Positions 51,835-61,691 of a stretch of DNA of 64,000 nt are shown one piece after another. Each line of letters opens with the position of its first letter. Within the stretch, counting starts at the first letter, position 1. This stretch comes from Chitinophaga cymbidii (GTDB lineage Bacteria; Bacteroidota; Bacteroidia; Chitinophagales; Chitinophagaceae). A program made the translations under genes and the position numbers. Under the pieces are notes generated by a model, which was not told the origin of the DNA, searched no databases, and was given only the letters and a program-made list of their open reading frames with translations. The stretch lies in NCBI RefSeq assembly GCF_007992715.1, contig NZ_BKAU01000005.1:310001-374000 (forward strand), given 5' to 3'.

Positions 51835-51950
51835 AAACTTCTTTTATAAACTATATCATCAATAAGAAACTTCCCGCAAACAAAGGATGTACGCCGAATC
51901 ACCCACGTTGTTCGCGGGAAGCACTCAACAGATGCTTTCGCTAAGGGCTA

Positions 51951-52583
51951 TTATTTAATAACTTCCTTCACGGAACCGCATGTCAGCATTTTGTCGCCGA
52001 AATAGGGGTTTTTTATATCTTTCGTTTCGCTGAGCCACATCGCGCCTTTGTTGTTGTCGTACATCGGGCAGTGGTCGTGATACAGTGCCTGTCCACCGCC
52101 GAAGCCCTTTACCAGGGCGTAAACATCTTCGCTCATCTGAACGAAATGTTCCCTTTGATGTTCGATGTTTCCGCCGTTCTTGCTGATGTGATCAGCATGT
52201 TCTTTCAAATCTTCTTCGTTCTCAGCATATAATTTCTGTTGATCCGGCGTCATAGCAGATTTGTCTACTTTGCCCAGGGCCTCATCCATGGCTTTGGCCC
52301 CGGCTGCAGCCTCATTGGCGTTATCCGCAGCCAGTCCGTTTTTAACATGGATGTAGTGATCAATCACTGGCTTCAGTGAGGCCGCTACTTTTGCATCTAC
52401 ATCCGCGAACTGTGGTTTGATCTCATTAACGCTTTCATCTGAAGGCGTTTCATGTTTCATGGCTTCCCCGGCTGTTGCAGTGGAATCATGGTTGTGCCCA
52501 TCGCCAGACTTGGTGCCGCTGTTATTGCAGGCGGCAAAGATAATGGTGGTCAATGCCAAGGCAGCAATAATGTTCTTTTTCAT
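51951..52583 (-). CDS. DUF3347 lipoprotein, copy 1
   Basis: 210 aa. Lipobox IIFAACNN, His/Asp-rich linker, then DUF3347 (PVIDHYIHVKNGLAADNANEAAAGAKAMDEAL) and end with LYHDHCPMYDNNKGAMWLSETKDIKNPYFGDKMLTCG. Cys and His in the tail may bind copper. Similar to 55359-55928. Periplasmic side; no enzyme activity known. Confidence 0.8.
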   Translation of the reverse strand: MKKNIIAALALTTIIFAACNNSGTKSGDGHNHDSTATAGEAMKHETPSDESVNEIKPQFADVDAKVAASLKPVIDHYIHVKNGLAADNANEAAAGAKAMDEALGKVDKSAMTPDQQKLYAENEEDLKEHADHISKNGGNIEHQREHFVQMSEDVYALVKGFGGGQALYHDHCPMYDNNKGAMWLSETKDIKNPYFGDKMLTCGSVKEVIK

Positions 52584-52632
52584 TTTTCTTGATTTTGAAG
52601 TTTAAGGAAACAGTATTAATGATTGGTTTGAG

Positions 52633-54744
52633 CTATTTTACTTTCAACAATTTTGCATTGATTGCTACGATGATCGTACTCAGGCTCATCAGGACGGCCC
52701 CCATAGCCGGGCTCAGCATGAACCTGGGAAAGAGGACACCCGCCGCAAGTGGAATGGCAATGACGTTGTATCCCACGGCCCAGGCCAGGTTCTGAATCAT
52801 TTTCCGGTAGGTAGCCTTGCCGAATGCAATCATCTGGACAACATCCCTAGGATCGCTGTTCACCAGGATGATATCGGCAGTTTCAGCGGCCACATCTGTT
52901 CCGGATCCCACGGCAATCCCAACGTCGGCCATCGCCAAAGCCGGCGCATCGTTAACACCGTCACCGGTCATGGCCACCACTTCTCCTTTATCCTGGAACT
53001 CTTTTACTTTTTGCTGCTTCTCATGGGGCAATACGTTGGCCAGATACCCGTCCATATTCAGTTTCTTTGCGACTGCAGCAGCCACTTTCTCGTTATCTCC
53101 CGTCAACAGGAATGATTTAATTCCCATCGCTCTCAGATCGGCAATGGCTTCCGCCGCCGTTTCGCGGATGGCGTCGGCAAAAGTGATGATACCGGCAGGT
53201 ACATCACCGATAAGGACGAAATTCACCGTATCCGTGGACTGATCCACATCCTCTGGAATGTGCGGCACCGGCATGTTCTGCTGATTGAAATAATTGGGGC
53301 CCGCGGCCACCACGGCTTTGCCGTTCACACTGCCGGTAACCCCGATGCCCTGCATATACCTGAAATCCGACGAGCTCCATAAGGCAAGGTTTTTTTCCTT
53401 CAGCTTCTTCATCACGCCGTGCGCGATGTGATGCTCGGAGTTCTGCTGGATGGCTGCGGCATACTGCAATATTTCGTCTGCTGTGAATTGCGGATTCAGG
53501 GGAATGACCCGTTGTACTTCATGAGAGCCTTTGGTCAGCGTGCCGGTTTTGTCAAAAATGATGGTGGTCAGCTTACGGGCGTTCTCAAAGGCTGTGCGGT
53601 TGCGGATGAGCAGCCCATGCACGGCGGACAGCGTGGTGGATATCGCCACGACCAGCGGAATAGCCACGCCCAGCGCATGGGGGCAAGATGTTACCATCAC
53701 GGTAACCATTCTTTCCAGGGAGAAAGAAAGCTCATGCCCTGCCGTCAGCCAGACGATGAAAGTCACCACCCCGACGCTGATAGAAATGATCGTGAGCCAT
53801 TTCGCCACTTTGTTGGCCAGATTTTGCGTATTGGACTTGGCTCCCTGTGCAGATTGCACCATGTTTATCACCTTATTGAGGTAGCTGTCTTTGCCCGCGC
53901 CCGTCACCTGTACTTTCAAGGCGCCATCGCCATTTACTGCCCCACCTATCACTTTATCGTCCTTTTTCTTCTTTACAGGCAGGCTTTCGCCGGTAAGCAT
54001 GCTTTCGTTGATATCCGAACTTCCCTCCAGGATCACGCCATCAGCAGGGACTTTTTCACCCGGCTTGACAAGGATCACGTCCTTATTCTGCAGGTCCTGC
54101 AACGGAATATCGGTTACCTGCCCGTTACGTTCTGCATGCACCACGGCAGGAAGCAACTCCACGAGCGTTTCCAACGCACGGGAAGCCGCCATTTGCGACT
54201 TCATTTCTATCCAATGGCCCAGCAGCATGATGTCGATCAGCGTAGCCAGTTCCCAAAAGAAATCCATGCCTTGCAGACCAAACACTACCGCCACGCTATA
54301 CAGGTAAGCGGTGGTAATGGCAACGGCCACCAAGGTCATCATACCCGGGTTCTTCCACTTCAGTTCCCTGACCATTCCCACCAGGAAAGGCCACCCACCA
54401 TAAAAGAAAATAAAGCTGCTCAACGCGAGCAGCACATATTTATCGCCGGGGAAGGTAAAAGTAAAGCCAAGCCATTGCTGGATCATATGTGACAATAACA
54501 GCACCGGCACGGTAACAGCCAGGCATATCCAGAACCGCTTCAGAAATCCTTCCGTGTGATGCCCGGCATGCTCATCATGACCGCCCATGCTGTCATGCTG
54601 TTTATGATGCGATTCCTTCCCGGAAGTCATAGCGGCATGGTCGTGCCCTGCATGTGCAGGGGCCTGCCTGCCGGGTTCGTTACCGGCACCGTGGTTGCTG
54701 TGCTGGTGGCCGTGATGCCCATGATGGTTGTGCTCGTCTTGCAT
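52633..54744 (-). CDS. copB: Copper-exporting P1B-type ATPase (CopB-like)
   Basis: 703 aa. His-rich N terminus (HNHHGHHGHQHSNHG), then spans, LTGESLPVKK, VTSCPHALGVAIPL (CPH metal site, CopB class), FDKTGTLTKGSHEV (phosphorylated Asp) and MTGDGVNDAPALA. Transports copper (I or II) or silver out of the cytoplasm. Between DUF2911 and DUF3347 genes; 3 bp gap to the former. Confidence 0.95.
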   Translation of the reverse strand: MQDEHNHHGHHGHQHSNHGAGNEPGRQAPAHAGHDHAAMTSGKESHHKQHDSMGGHDEHAGHHTEGFLKRFWICLAVTVPVLLLSHMIQQWLGFTFTFPGDKYVLLALSSFIFFYGGWPFLVGMVRELKWKNPGMMTLVAVAITTAYLYSVAVVFGLQGMDFFWELATLIDIMLLGHWIEMKSQMAASRALETLVELLPAVVHAERNGQVTDIPLQDLQNKDVILVKPGEKVPADGVILEGSSDINESMLTGESLPVKKKKDDKVIGGAVNGDGALKVQVTGAGKDSYLNKVINMVQSAQGAKSNTQNLANKVAKWLTIISISVGVVTFIVWLTAGHELSFSLERMVTVMVTSCPHALGVAIPLVVAISTTLSAVHGLLIRNRTAFENARKLTTIIFDKTGTLTKGSHEVQRVIPLNPQFTADEILQYAAAIQQNSEHHIAHGVMKKLKEKNLALWSSSDFRYMQGIGVTGSVNGKAVVAAGPNYFNQQNMPVPHIPEDVDQSTDTVNFVLIGDVPAGIITFADAIRETAAEAIADLRAMGIKSFLLTGDNEKVAAAVAKKLNMDGYLANVLPHEKQQKVKEFQDKGEVVAMTGDGVNDAPALAMADVGIAVGSGTDVAAETADIILVNSDPRDVVQMIAFGKATYRKMIQNLAWAVGYNVIAIPLAAGVLFPRFMLSPAMGAVLMSLSTIIVAINAKLLKVK

Positions 54745-54747
54745 ACT

Positions 54748-55323
54748 TTAGTTTTTGAAGGTTACGGGGAATTCGATGCGTATTTTTTCCCAGGCCATGG
54801 CAATTTTGCCGGAAGCGCCGGTCCCGGGCTCTATAAAGTATTGAAGCCGCTCCGTTAAACTATGCCGCTGTGATTTCACATTCAGCCTTACGATATCCTC
54901 TTTCTCATCGTATTCCGATGCCAGGTGCTGCTGCCACCTGGAATTTATGATTACTGTCCATTCATTTTTACCGGGAATGGTAAAAAAGGCGTATTTGCCT
55001 GCCGGCACAACTTTTTTACCAATAATCACATCCTTTTTGAACTGGATGGTAGTGGCATCATGGGCACCCGTTACCCATACCTCGCCGAACGGCACCAGCC
55101 CGCCCCAGATGATCCGGCCCCGGACGCCCGGTGAGTGGTAGGTGATGGTAACGGAATCGGACCCGATCAGCCCGGCTGCTGCCGATTTGATGCTTCGCTT
55201 GCTGGTATCCTTCACCAGGTTCGGGTTGTAGCATACCTCCCCGGACTGGGCCTTCAAGGTTGAATGGGTAAAAAGCAGCAAGGCCATGAAGCATATGCTG
55301 AAGAATGAATTGAGTTTGGACAT
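54748..55323 (-). CDS. DUF2911 domain secreted protein
   Basis: 191 aa with signal (FSICFMALLLFTHSTLKAQ). VTITYHSPGVRGRIIWGGLVPFGEVWVTGAHDATTIQFKKDV is the DUF2911 hallmark; C-terminal WTVIINSRWQQH and the final strand follow. Periplasmic protein of unknown role. In the copper transcript. Confidence 0.85.
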   Translation of the reverse strand: MSKLNSFFSICFMALLLFTHSTLKAQSGEVCYNPNLVKDTSKRSIKSAAAGLIGSDSVTITYHSPGVRGRIIWGGLVPFGEVWVTGAHDATTIQFKKDVIIGKKVVPAGKYAFFTIPGKNEWTVIINSRWQQHLASEYDEKEDIVRLNVKSQRHSLTERLQYFIEPGTGASGKIAMAWEKIRIEFPVTFKN

Positions 55324-55358
55324 GCGATGTTTTTAAGTAACAGTTTTGTTTCCGGATT

Positions 55359-55928
55359 TTATTGAATGGTTTCTTTCACCTCGCCGCAGGTCATCATTTT
55401 TTCGCCGAAATACGGGTTCTGGATGGCCTTGTTGTTGCTGAGCCAATACCCGCCTTTGTCATTCAGCGCCATAGGGCAAAAGTCTACATACAGCTCACCA
55501 TTATTCATTCCGGCTTTTTTTACGAGCAGGATGAATTCATTGCTCAGCGTGGAATATGCGGCCCGTTGTTCCTCAATATCTGAAGTGGCGGTGATCTTGG
55601 CGGCGGCAGCCTTGATGGCTTCCCCGCCCTTGACCGCTGTTGCGCCCGTTTCAATAGCATTGCCTGCAAGGCGGGCTTCTTTTGCTTCTCCCTTGATCAG
55701 GGCCTGCGTCAGGTGAACGTAGTGCTGGTACACCGCATTCAGTTTATCGTCTTTCAGTTGCACGCTTGCAGCTGTTACTTCACTTCCCTGCATAGCTTCA
55801 TGGTTATGCGCTGCAGGAGAAGCGGTAGAATCCGTGGAACTTCCCTTTTTTTCTCCGGCGTTGCCGCAGGCGGCCAGCAGAACAATAGTCAGTACCGGTG
55901 CCGCCGCTGATTTCAGAAATTGTTTCAT
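55359..55928 (-). CDS. DUF3347 lipoprotein, copy 2
   Basis: 189 aa. Lipobox LTIVLLAACGNAG, then DUF3347 and end VDFCPMALNDKGGYWLSNNKAIQNPYFGEKMMTCGEV, same tail as copy 1. Second copy in the operon; likely a periplasmic copper-binding protein. Confidence 0.8.
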   Translation of the reverse strand: MKQFLKSAAAPVLTIVLLAACGNAGEKKGSSTDSTASPAAHNHEAMQGSEVTAASVQLKDDKLNAVYQHYVHLTQALIKGEAKEARLAGNAIETGATAVKGGEAIKAAAAKITATSDIEEQRAAYSTLSNEFILLVKKAGMNNGELYVDFCPMALNDKGGYWLSNNKAIQNPYFGEKMMTCGEVKETIQ

Positions 55929-55963
55929 GTGATTTTCAGTTTATAATTTTTATAGTTGCTTGT

Positions 55964-57181
55964 TTACATCCCTGCCATACTGGCCATGGGATCTGCGCCT
56001 TTTTTCAGTATATACTCCGAATACAATAGGTAAGCGCCGGTTATCACCACGATCTCGCCTTCCTTCAGCCCTTCAGTAATTTCCACGGAATCGAAATCCT
56101 CCATGCCGGTTTTCACCATCCGAGGCACAAATTTTCCGCGTTCTTTTTCTATCCATACATGCGCTCCTTTACCATCGCGGATCACAGCGTCTACTGGCAA
56201 GCTCAGCACATTTCCCTTGCTTTTTACCGGCAGCAGGATGTTGGCCTGCATGCCCGGTTGCCACCGGTTATCGGGATTGGGAATGCTGCCGCGTACCTGC
56301 AGCAGTTGGCTGCCGCTTTGCAGGGAGGGATTGATGAACCGGACCGTCATGTTCTGCGGTTCCTTTTCCCAACCTGATACAACCACCTTTACGGACTGCC
56401 CTACACGGATGAGGGATGCTTCCGCGGGATACACGTCGGCTTCCACCCAAAGTTGATTATACCCCTCCAGGCGCATTACCGCTCCACCCTCGGAAACATA
56501 TTGTCCTTCCGTGGCGGTCAGTTCTGAAACGATGCCGCTGGCGGGCGCCGGGTAGGTCACGTAAGGGCTGGTTTTACCGGATTGCGCCAGCTGATTGATC
56601 TGCGCTTCGCCCTGGTCATACAACACCAGCTTTTGCCGTGCGGCCTTTTCGATTTGCTGGAAGCGGGCGTCATCCGGGAATTGTTTTGCTTGGGCAAGCG
56701 CCAGGAGGTACTCCTGCTGTAGTGTTGCCAGTTGCTCCGAGTAAATTTTATACAGCGGCTGGCCTTTATTGACCCTTATGCCGGTTTCCTTTACAAAAAG
56801 CACCTCGATGCGGCCAGGTACCCTACTGGCAATAATGGTGGTGTTCTCGGGATCAGTGGCCAGCCGGCCGTTCAGTTGCCTGAAGTTCGCCAGGGCGCCA
56901 GCGCCTACGGCCATGGTGGTAATATTGGCCAATTTTATCTGGCTTTCGCCGAGCGTCAGCGATGCATCTTTGTTGGACTTGTCAAATGGCACGAGGTCCA
57001 TGCCGCAAATCGGGCATGTTCCGGGTTTGTCCTGCACGATCTGCGGGTGCATCGGGCAGGTATAGGTCTGCTTTTTATCCCCGACGGCCTCTTTTTTTCC
57101 TGGGTCCGAGCAGGCTATCAGGAACACTGCCGGCGCAATGGAAGCTAACGCAACTGCCTTTAAAAAACTTTTCCTTTCCAT
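55964..57181 (-). CDS. cusB: RND efflux periplasmic adaptor with metal-binding domain (CusB-like)
   Basis: 405 aa. Lipobox (FLIACSDPG), heavy-metal-binding domain YTCPMHPQIVQDKPGTCPICGMDLVP, then lipoyl/hairpin/barrel domains of membrane-fusion proteins (IIASRVPGRIEVLFVKETGIRVNKGQPLYKIYSEQLATLQQEYLLAL; YPAPASGIVSELTATEGQYVSEGG). Links CusA to CusC and captures copper. Second adaptor at 57199-58512. Separated by 17 bp. Confidence 0.9.
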   Translation of the reverse strand: MERKSFLKAVALASIAPAVFLIACSDPGKKEAVGDKKQTYTCPMHPQIVQDKPGTCPICGMDLVPFDKSNKDASLTLGESQIKLANITTMAVGAGALANFRQLNGRLATDPENTTIIASRVPGRIEVLFVKETGIRVNKGQPLYKIYSEQLATLQQEYLLALAQAKQFPDDARFQQIEKAARQKLVLYDQGEAQINQLAQSGKTSPYVTYPAPASGIVSELTATEGQYVSEGGAVMRLEGYNQLWVEADVYPAEASLIRVGQSVKVVVSGWEKEPQNMTVRFINPSLQSGSQLLQVRGSIPNPDNRWQPGMQANILLPVKSKGNVLSLPVDAVIRDGKGAHVWIEKERGKFVPRMVKTGMEDFDSVEITEGLKEGEIVVITGAYLLYSEYILKKGADPMASMAGM

Positions 57182-57198
57182 ATTTTCAGATGTTGCAT

Positions 57199-58512
57199 TT
57201 AGTTATTTATTTTGATGAAGCTCTCGCTACCTACCAGGTAATATGCATTGGATGCGACTTTCCATGTACTGATATCCGTTTCTACCTGTATCATATCGCC
57301 CGCCTCTGCGCCAGTTACTACGACCACCGGCACATATGCATTATTTTCTTTCCTGAATACGACAGACTTGTTGCCCAGCCGCAATACGGCCTGCTTCGGC
57401 AACCACCAGCCTTCAGAATATATTACGGGCACGTTCGCGCTCAACAACTGGCCAACCTGAAACTGCTGACCGTCCAGGTACACCCTGGCGATAGTGAAGT
57501 TCATTCCCTCCCGGAATACGGGTTCTACCAGGCCTATGCTGCCTGATAGCATCCTGTCTTCATCGCTCGTGGGATAGAACAGGAGTTTCTGACCTCGGCG
57601 GAGCCGCGCTGCCAGCTGCGGCGGAAAGGCAAACTCCGCGACAAGCGCCCTGTTCTGGTAAATGGTAAAGAGCGACTGGCCGGCACTTACATACTGCCCC
57701 TCGCGGAGCAGTACCGGCGTAGCGGCGGGTGCTGAGGGAGCAGGCGCACTTGCGGCAGGGGAAGCTGCGGCGCCCATGCCACTCATCCCATCGCCTGCGG
57801 GAGCTGCTGAAGAAGCCGGCATGGCGGCGGCAGTTGGCGCACCCGCTCCTGCCGATTTTTCCAGGATATAACCGTCGCTGGGGCTATATACTGGAACATG
57901 GTAGAGGATGTTGCCGGTTCTGATAACCTGGTCTATCTGCGCGTTCTGCATGCCCAGCAGCTGGAGCCTTTGTTTGGCCGGGGACAACATTTCTCCGTCG
58001 TTTTTCGCCACGAACAGGAGCTCCCGTTGTGCGGAAGCCAGGTCCGGCGAGTAAACTTCCATAATTAATTGGCCTTTACGGACCGGCTGGTAATTGTATT
58101 TAATGAGCAGGCGCTCTATCCGCCCGCCAACCCGGCTGGCAATGCTCGTCTGGTTACGGGTGTCGTAAGTAATGATACCGTTCACATCCGATGCATAAAT
58201 CCGGGTGCCGCTTTCCGCACTGATGGCGGGGATGGCTGCAACCACCTGCGCATTGGCAGGTTTCGCTAACATGGCAATGCTGCTGTCAACCACCAGTTCA
58301 TTGTTCGCTTCTTTCAGCACCAGGTTCATACCACAAATGGGGCACTTGCCGGGTTTATTCTGGATGACCTGCGGATGCATAGGGCAGGTGTACAATTGCC
58401 CCGCTTTGTGCCCGGCGTGAGAAGCATTGTCTGACTTGCCTTTGCAGGCGGCCAATCCCAGTACGGCAACAGATATTCCAAACAATATTTTAACGATATA
58501 ACTGTTTCTCAT
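57199..58512 (-). CDS. cusB: RND efflux periplasmic adaptor with Ala/Pro-rich insert (CusB-like)
   Basis: 437 aa. Lipobox (VLGLAACKGKS), YTCPMHPQVIQNKPGKCPICGMNLVL domain, then adaptor domain (SRVGGRIERLLIKYNYQPVRKGQLIMEVYSPDLASAQRELLFVAKN). Between the lipoyl halves there is an Ala/Pro/Ser/Met-rich insert (positions about 235-280), with a Met-rich GMSGMG that could hold Cu(I). Its start overlaps cusC stop by 23 bp. Confidence 0.9.
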   Translation of the reverse strand: MRNSYIVKILFGISVAVLGLAACKGKSDNASHAGHKAGQLYTCPMHPQVIQNKPGKCPICGMNLVLKEANNELVVDSSIAMLAKPANAQVVAAIPAISAESGTRIYASDVNGIITYDTRNQTSIASRVGGRIERLLIKYNYQPVRKGQLIMEVYSPDLASAQRELLFVAKNDGEMLSPAKQRLQLLGMQNAQIDQVIRTGNILYHVPVYSPSDGYILEKSAGAGAPTAAAMPASSAAPAGDGMSGMGAAASPAASAPAPSAPAATPVLLREGQYVSAGQSLFTIYQNRALVAEFAFPPQLAARLRRGQKLLFYPTSDEDRMLSGSIGLVEPVFREGMNFTIARVYLDGQQFQVGQLLSANVPVIYSEGWWLPKQAVLRLGNKSVVFRKENNAYVPVVVVTGAEAGDMIQVETDISTWKVASNAYYLVGSESFIKINN

Positions 58513-59743
58513 AATCGACGATCATTTCATAGAGTTTTAATTTTTCATCCAGCACATTGGCCTGCATCATGGTGAGCGCCTCCCAGGAATCGATCACGTT
58601 AGACAGCGCCAGCTTGTTTTCCTGGTAATTCAGGAAATTGGCGTCCAGTGCCTGGCGCAGGGCGGGAACGATCTTGTCACTCATCGCTTCGATCCGCTTT
58701 TGCATGGAAAGGATCTCGTAGTGCATGCCGTAAAGCATTCCCTGCGTTTCTTGCAGCATGGCGGCTCTTTCCTTTTCCATCGCCTGTACTTCGTACTTCA
58801 TTCCTTTGATCCCGGATTTATACATTTTGGAGGACCACGGCGCAATAGGGATGCTAGCCATTACCATAGCGTTGTAAGCATTCGGCATCATTGCGTCCAG
58901 CGGATACATATGGTCGAAGCGTACCTTGAAATCGGGCTTCTTTTCCTTCCTCATGCTTTCGATGTTCAATTGCATCGAAAGGATGCTTTCATCCATTTTC
59001 AGAATGTCTTTCCGTGCAGTTGCCAGGGAAGCCGTATCGTAGGAAGGCGCGATGTCGAAGCGGGGATTATAGCTGGTGTCTATTTCGAACTGCTCGTTGC
59101 CGGGCGCGTTCATCAAACTGTTCAGCCAAGAGCGGGCTTTGGCGATATTGCCTTCCTCCATCCGGATCATGTTTTTATTATCTTCTATCTTCGCATTCGC
59201 TTTGTATATACCGCTGAGTTGTGATTGATTGTAAGGATACCTAACTTCTTCGATCTTCTTCATCGTTTCCATGATCTTTTCGTTCTCCTGCAGGATGCGG
59301 ATGCGCTGTTTCGCTACGATCCAGCTAAAGTAAAGGCGCTTGGCCTGCGCTTTCAGATCGTTGAGGGTAACGCCCCGCGTCGCCATTTCCACGTTGGCCT
59401 GGGAAGCGATATATTTCTTCTTTGCGCTGAGCTTTGCCGGATTGGGAATATCCTGTTCCAGCTGCAGCATCAGGCTGCCTTTATCCCTGTCGTCCATGAT
59501 CATCTGCCCGGGGTACGGCGTCATGAACGTGCCGACGCCGACCATGGGGGCCATCCAGGCGGTGGCCGCGTCCGCATTGTATTTGTAGCTTTCCGCTTTC
59601 AGGCCGTAGGACTGCAGCAGAACGTTGTTCCGGTCTATACGTAGCAGCACGCTGTCCAGCGGCAATACCGGCGCCTGCTGCGCGGCGAGCCCCGCCGGCA
59701 CAAAAAGCGCAACAAGTATGATATATTTAATGATGTACTTCAT
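58490..59743 (-). CDS. cusC: TolC-family outer membrane channel (CusC-like)
   Basis: 417 aa from the ATG at 59743 (MKYIIKYIILVALFVPAGLAAQ, signal peptide). Two repeated helical regions of TolC type (DLKAQAKRLYFSWIVAKQRIRILQENEKIMETMKKIEEVRY, then NVIDSWEALTMMQANVLDEKLKLYEMIVDYEKQLYR). Met-rich middle may contact copper. Overlaps the stop of cusA by 17 bp. Confidence 0.85.
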   Translation of the reverse strand: MKYIIKYIILVALFVPAGLAAQQAPVLPLDSVLLRIDRNNVLLQSYGLKAESYKYNADAATAWMAPMVGVGTFMTPYPGQMIMDDRDKGSLMLQLEQDIPNPAKLSAKKKYIASQANVEMATRGVTLNDLKAQAKRLYFSWIVAKQRIRILQENEKIMETMKKIEEVRYPYNQSQLSGIYKANAKIEDNKNMIRMEEGNIAKARSWLNSLMNAPGNEQFEIDTSYNPRFDIAPSYDTASLATARKDILKMDESILSMQLNIESMRKEKKPDFKVRFDHMYPLDAMMPNAYNAMVMASIPIAPWSSKMYKSGIKGMKYEVQAMEKERAAMLQETQGMLYGMHYEILSMQKRIEAMSDKIVPALRQALDANFLNYQENKLALSNVIDSWEALTMMQANVLDEKLKLYEMIVDYEKQLYR

Positions 59744-61691
59744 GTATCTCCAATTTTCCGTACTTACGTAATTCATATTCTTTCGTCAATAAGAAGATCA
59801 GCGGCGTCACCAGCAAAATGTGCGTGGAAGAAGTGAGTACCCCGCCGATCATCGGCAGCACAATGGGCTTCATTACATCTGTGCCTACGCCGGATGCCCA
59901 AAGGACGGGCACCAGGCCGAACAGGGACACGCATACCGTCATCAGCTTGGGGCGGAGGCGCTTCGCCGCGCCGTGGATAACCGCCAGGCGCAGGTCTTCC
60001 CGAGTAATTGTCTGGGATGAATTGCCTTTTTCCTTCACCAGCTGCTGCATGGCGTCGTTCAGGTAAATGACCATCACGATCCCGGTTTCCACGGCTATCC
60101 CGAACAGGGCAATAAAGCCCACGGCCACGGCCACGGAAAGGTTCACGCCCCAGAAATAGATCATGTAAGCGCCGCCGATCAGCGCAAAGGGTACGGTGAT
60201 GAGGCTGAGGAATGCCTCCCGGATGGAATGGAAGGCAAAATACAGGGAGAAGAAAATGATAACCAGTACCACCGGGGCAATCCACATCAGTGTTTGCTGC
60301 CCGCGGATCAGGTTTTCATACTGGCCGCTCCATTCCAGGTAATAACCCTGCGGCAGAATACCTCCTGTGCTGTTAATTTTATTGATAGCTTCCTTCACGG
60401 TGCTACCCAGGTCCCTATCTCTCACGTTGAACATCACGGCGCCCCGCAGCATAGCGTTTTCCGATGTGATCATCGGGGGGCCGTCCGTGAACTTCACGTC
60501 CGCCACGGAAGACAAGGGTACTTCTCCAAAGGAAGCGGACATGATGGGAATGCGTCTGATATGCTCCACGCTGTTGCGGTATTCCTGCGCCAGCCTTACG
60601 CTGATGGAGAACCGCTGCCTGCCTTCTATCGTGTTGCCAATGGGCGCGCCGCCTAGGGCTGTTTCCACCGTCTGGTTCACATCGTCCACCGTCAGACCAT
60701 AACGGGAAAGGTCCTGCCGGCGAACGTCAATGTCGAGGTATTTTCCGCCCGTAACCGGCTCCACATACAAGTCGGCGATGCCGCTGGTGCCTTCCAGCGC
60801 TTTCCTTACACGCTCTGAAACGGAGGCGATGGTATCCAGGTTCTGGCCGTATACTTTAACCCCCACATCTGTGCGGATACCCGTTGCCAGCATGTTGATG
60901 CGGTTGATGATGGGTTGCGTCCAGCCGTTCACCACGCCGGGGATCTGGAGCTTAGCGTCTAGTTCGTTGATGATGTCCTTTTTTGTAATGCCTTCCCGCC
61001 ATTCTGATTTAGGCTTCAGCATGATGATGGTTTCGATCATGCTGATCGGTGAGTTATCCGTGGCGGTGCTGGCGCGGCCGGCTTTTCCCAGCACTTTGTC
61101 CACTTCCGGCACGGATTTGATGATCTTGTCCTGGACCTGCAGGATACGCTTTGCTTCGTTATTGGAAACGTCAGGCAATGTTACCGGCATGAACAGGATG
61201 CTTTGCTCGTCCAACGGCGGCATAAACTCGCTGCCGAGGCTTTTCAGCAGCGGGATGGTAATGATCAGCGCGATTACGTTGATGGCAATCGTTGTTTTCC
61301 GCCATTTCAGTACGCCCCTTATAATGGGTTCGTAAATCCTTTCCAGCACCCGGTTTACCGGGTTGGCATGGTCCGGCCGGAATTTGCCTTTCATGAAAAA
61401 CGAAATCAGCACCGGGGCCAACGTGATCACGAGCAAGGCGTCCATGATCATGATGAAAGTTTTGGTGTATGCCAGTGGGTGGAACAGCTTACCTTCCTGG
61501 CCAGTAAGCATAAATACCGGGAGGAAGGAGGTAATAATGATGACAGTGGCAAAAAACACCCCGCGGGACACCTGTTTGCTGGACTGTTCGATCACCTTCA
61601 AGCGTTCTTCTTCCGATATCCAGTCCGGCGATTTTTTAAATATTTTCTTCAACCAATTCATTGTTATTAGCTTTTTTGCTGTTTTTCCCAC
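59727..61691 (-). CDS. cusA: RND efflux permease CusA, C-terminal part
   Basis: 654 aa (ATG at 61691; the likely reinitiation ATG is 61661, MNWLKKIFKKS). Contains SEFMPPLDEQSILFMPVTLPDVSNNEAKRIL, TTKDIINELDAKLQIPGVVNGWTQPIINRINML, GVNLSVAVAVGFIALFGIAVETGIVMVIYLNDA. Continues the N-terminal part one frame away; the junction at AAAAAAG (near 61676) fits either a single A deletion or a -1 slip. The Met and carboxylate sites for copper lie here. Together about 1070 aa, normal for CusA. Confidence 0.9.
   Translation of the reverse strand: MGKTAKKLITMNWLKKIFKKSPDWISEEERLKVIEQSSKQVSRGVFFATVIIITSFLPVFMLTGQEGKLFHPLAYTKTFIMIMDALLVITLAPVLISFFMKGKFRPDHANPVNRVLERIYEPIIRGVLKWRKTTIAINVIALIITIPLLKSLGSEFMPPLDEQSILFMPVTLPDVSNNEAKRILQVQDKIIKSVPEVDKVLGKAGRASTATDNSPISMIETIIMLKPKSEWREGITKKDIINELDAKLQIPGVVNGWTQPIINRINMLATGIRTDVGVKVYGQNLDTIASVSERVRKALEGTSGIADLYVEPVTGGKYLDIDVRRQDLSRYGLTVDDVNQTVETALGGAPIGNTIEGRQRFSISVRLAQEYRNSVEHIRRIPIMSASFGEVPLSSVADVKFTDGPPMITSENAMLRGAVMFNVRDRDLGSTVKEAINKINSTGGILPQGYYLEWSGQYENLIRGQQTLMWIAPVVLVIIFFSLYFAFHSIREAFLSLITVPFALIGGAYMIYFWGVNLSVAVAVGFIALFGIAVETGIVMVIYLNDAMQQLVKEKGNSSQTITREDLRLAVIHGAAKRLRPKLMTVCVSLFGLVPVLWASGVGTDVMKPIVLPMIGGVLTSSTHILLVTPLIFLLTKEYELRKYGKLEIHEVHH

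Noticed and set aside
53419..54492. 357-codon plus-strand ORF opposite copB
   Set aside because: Antisense to a clear P-type ATPase; composition is Arg/His-rich as expected of a shadow frame.
60730..61335. Plus-strand ORF within cusA
   Set aside because: Shadow of the RND permease, Ser/Met-rich, no motif.
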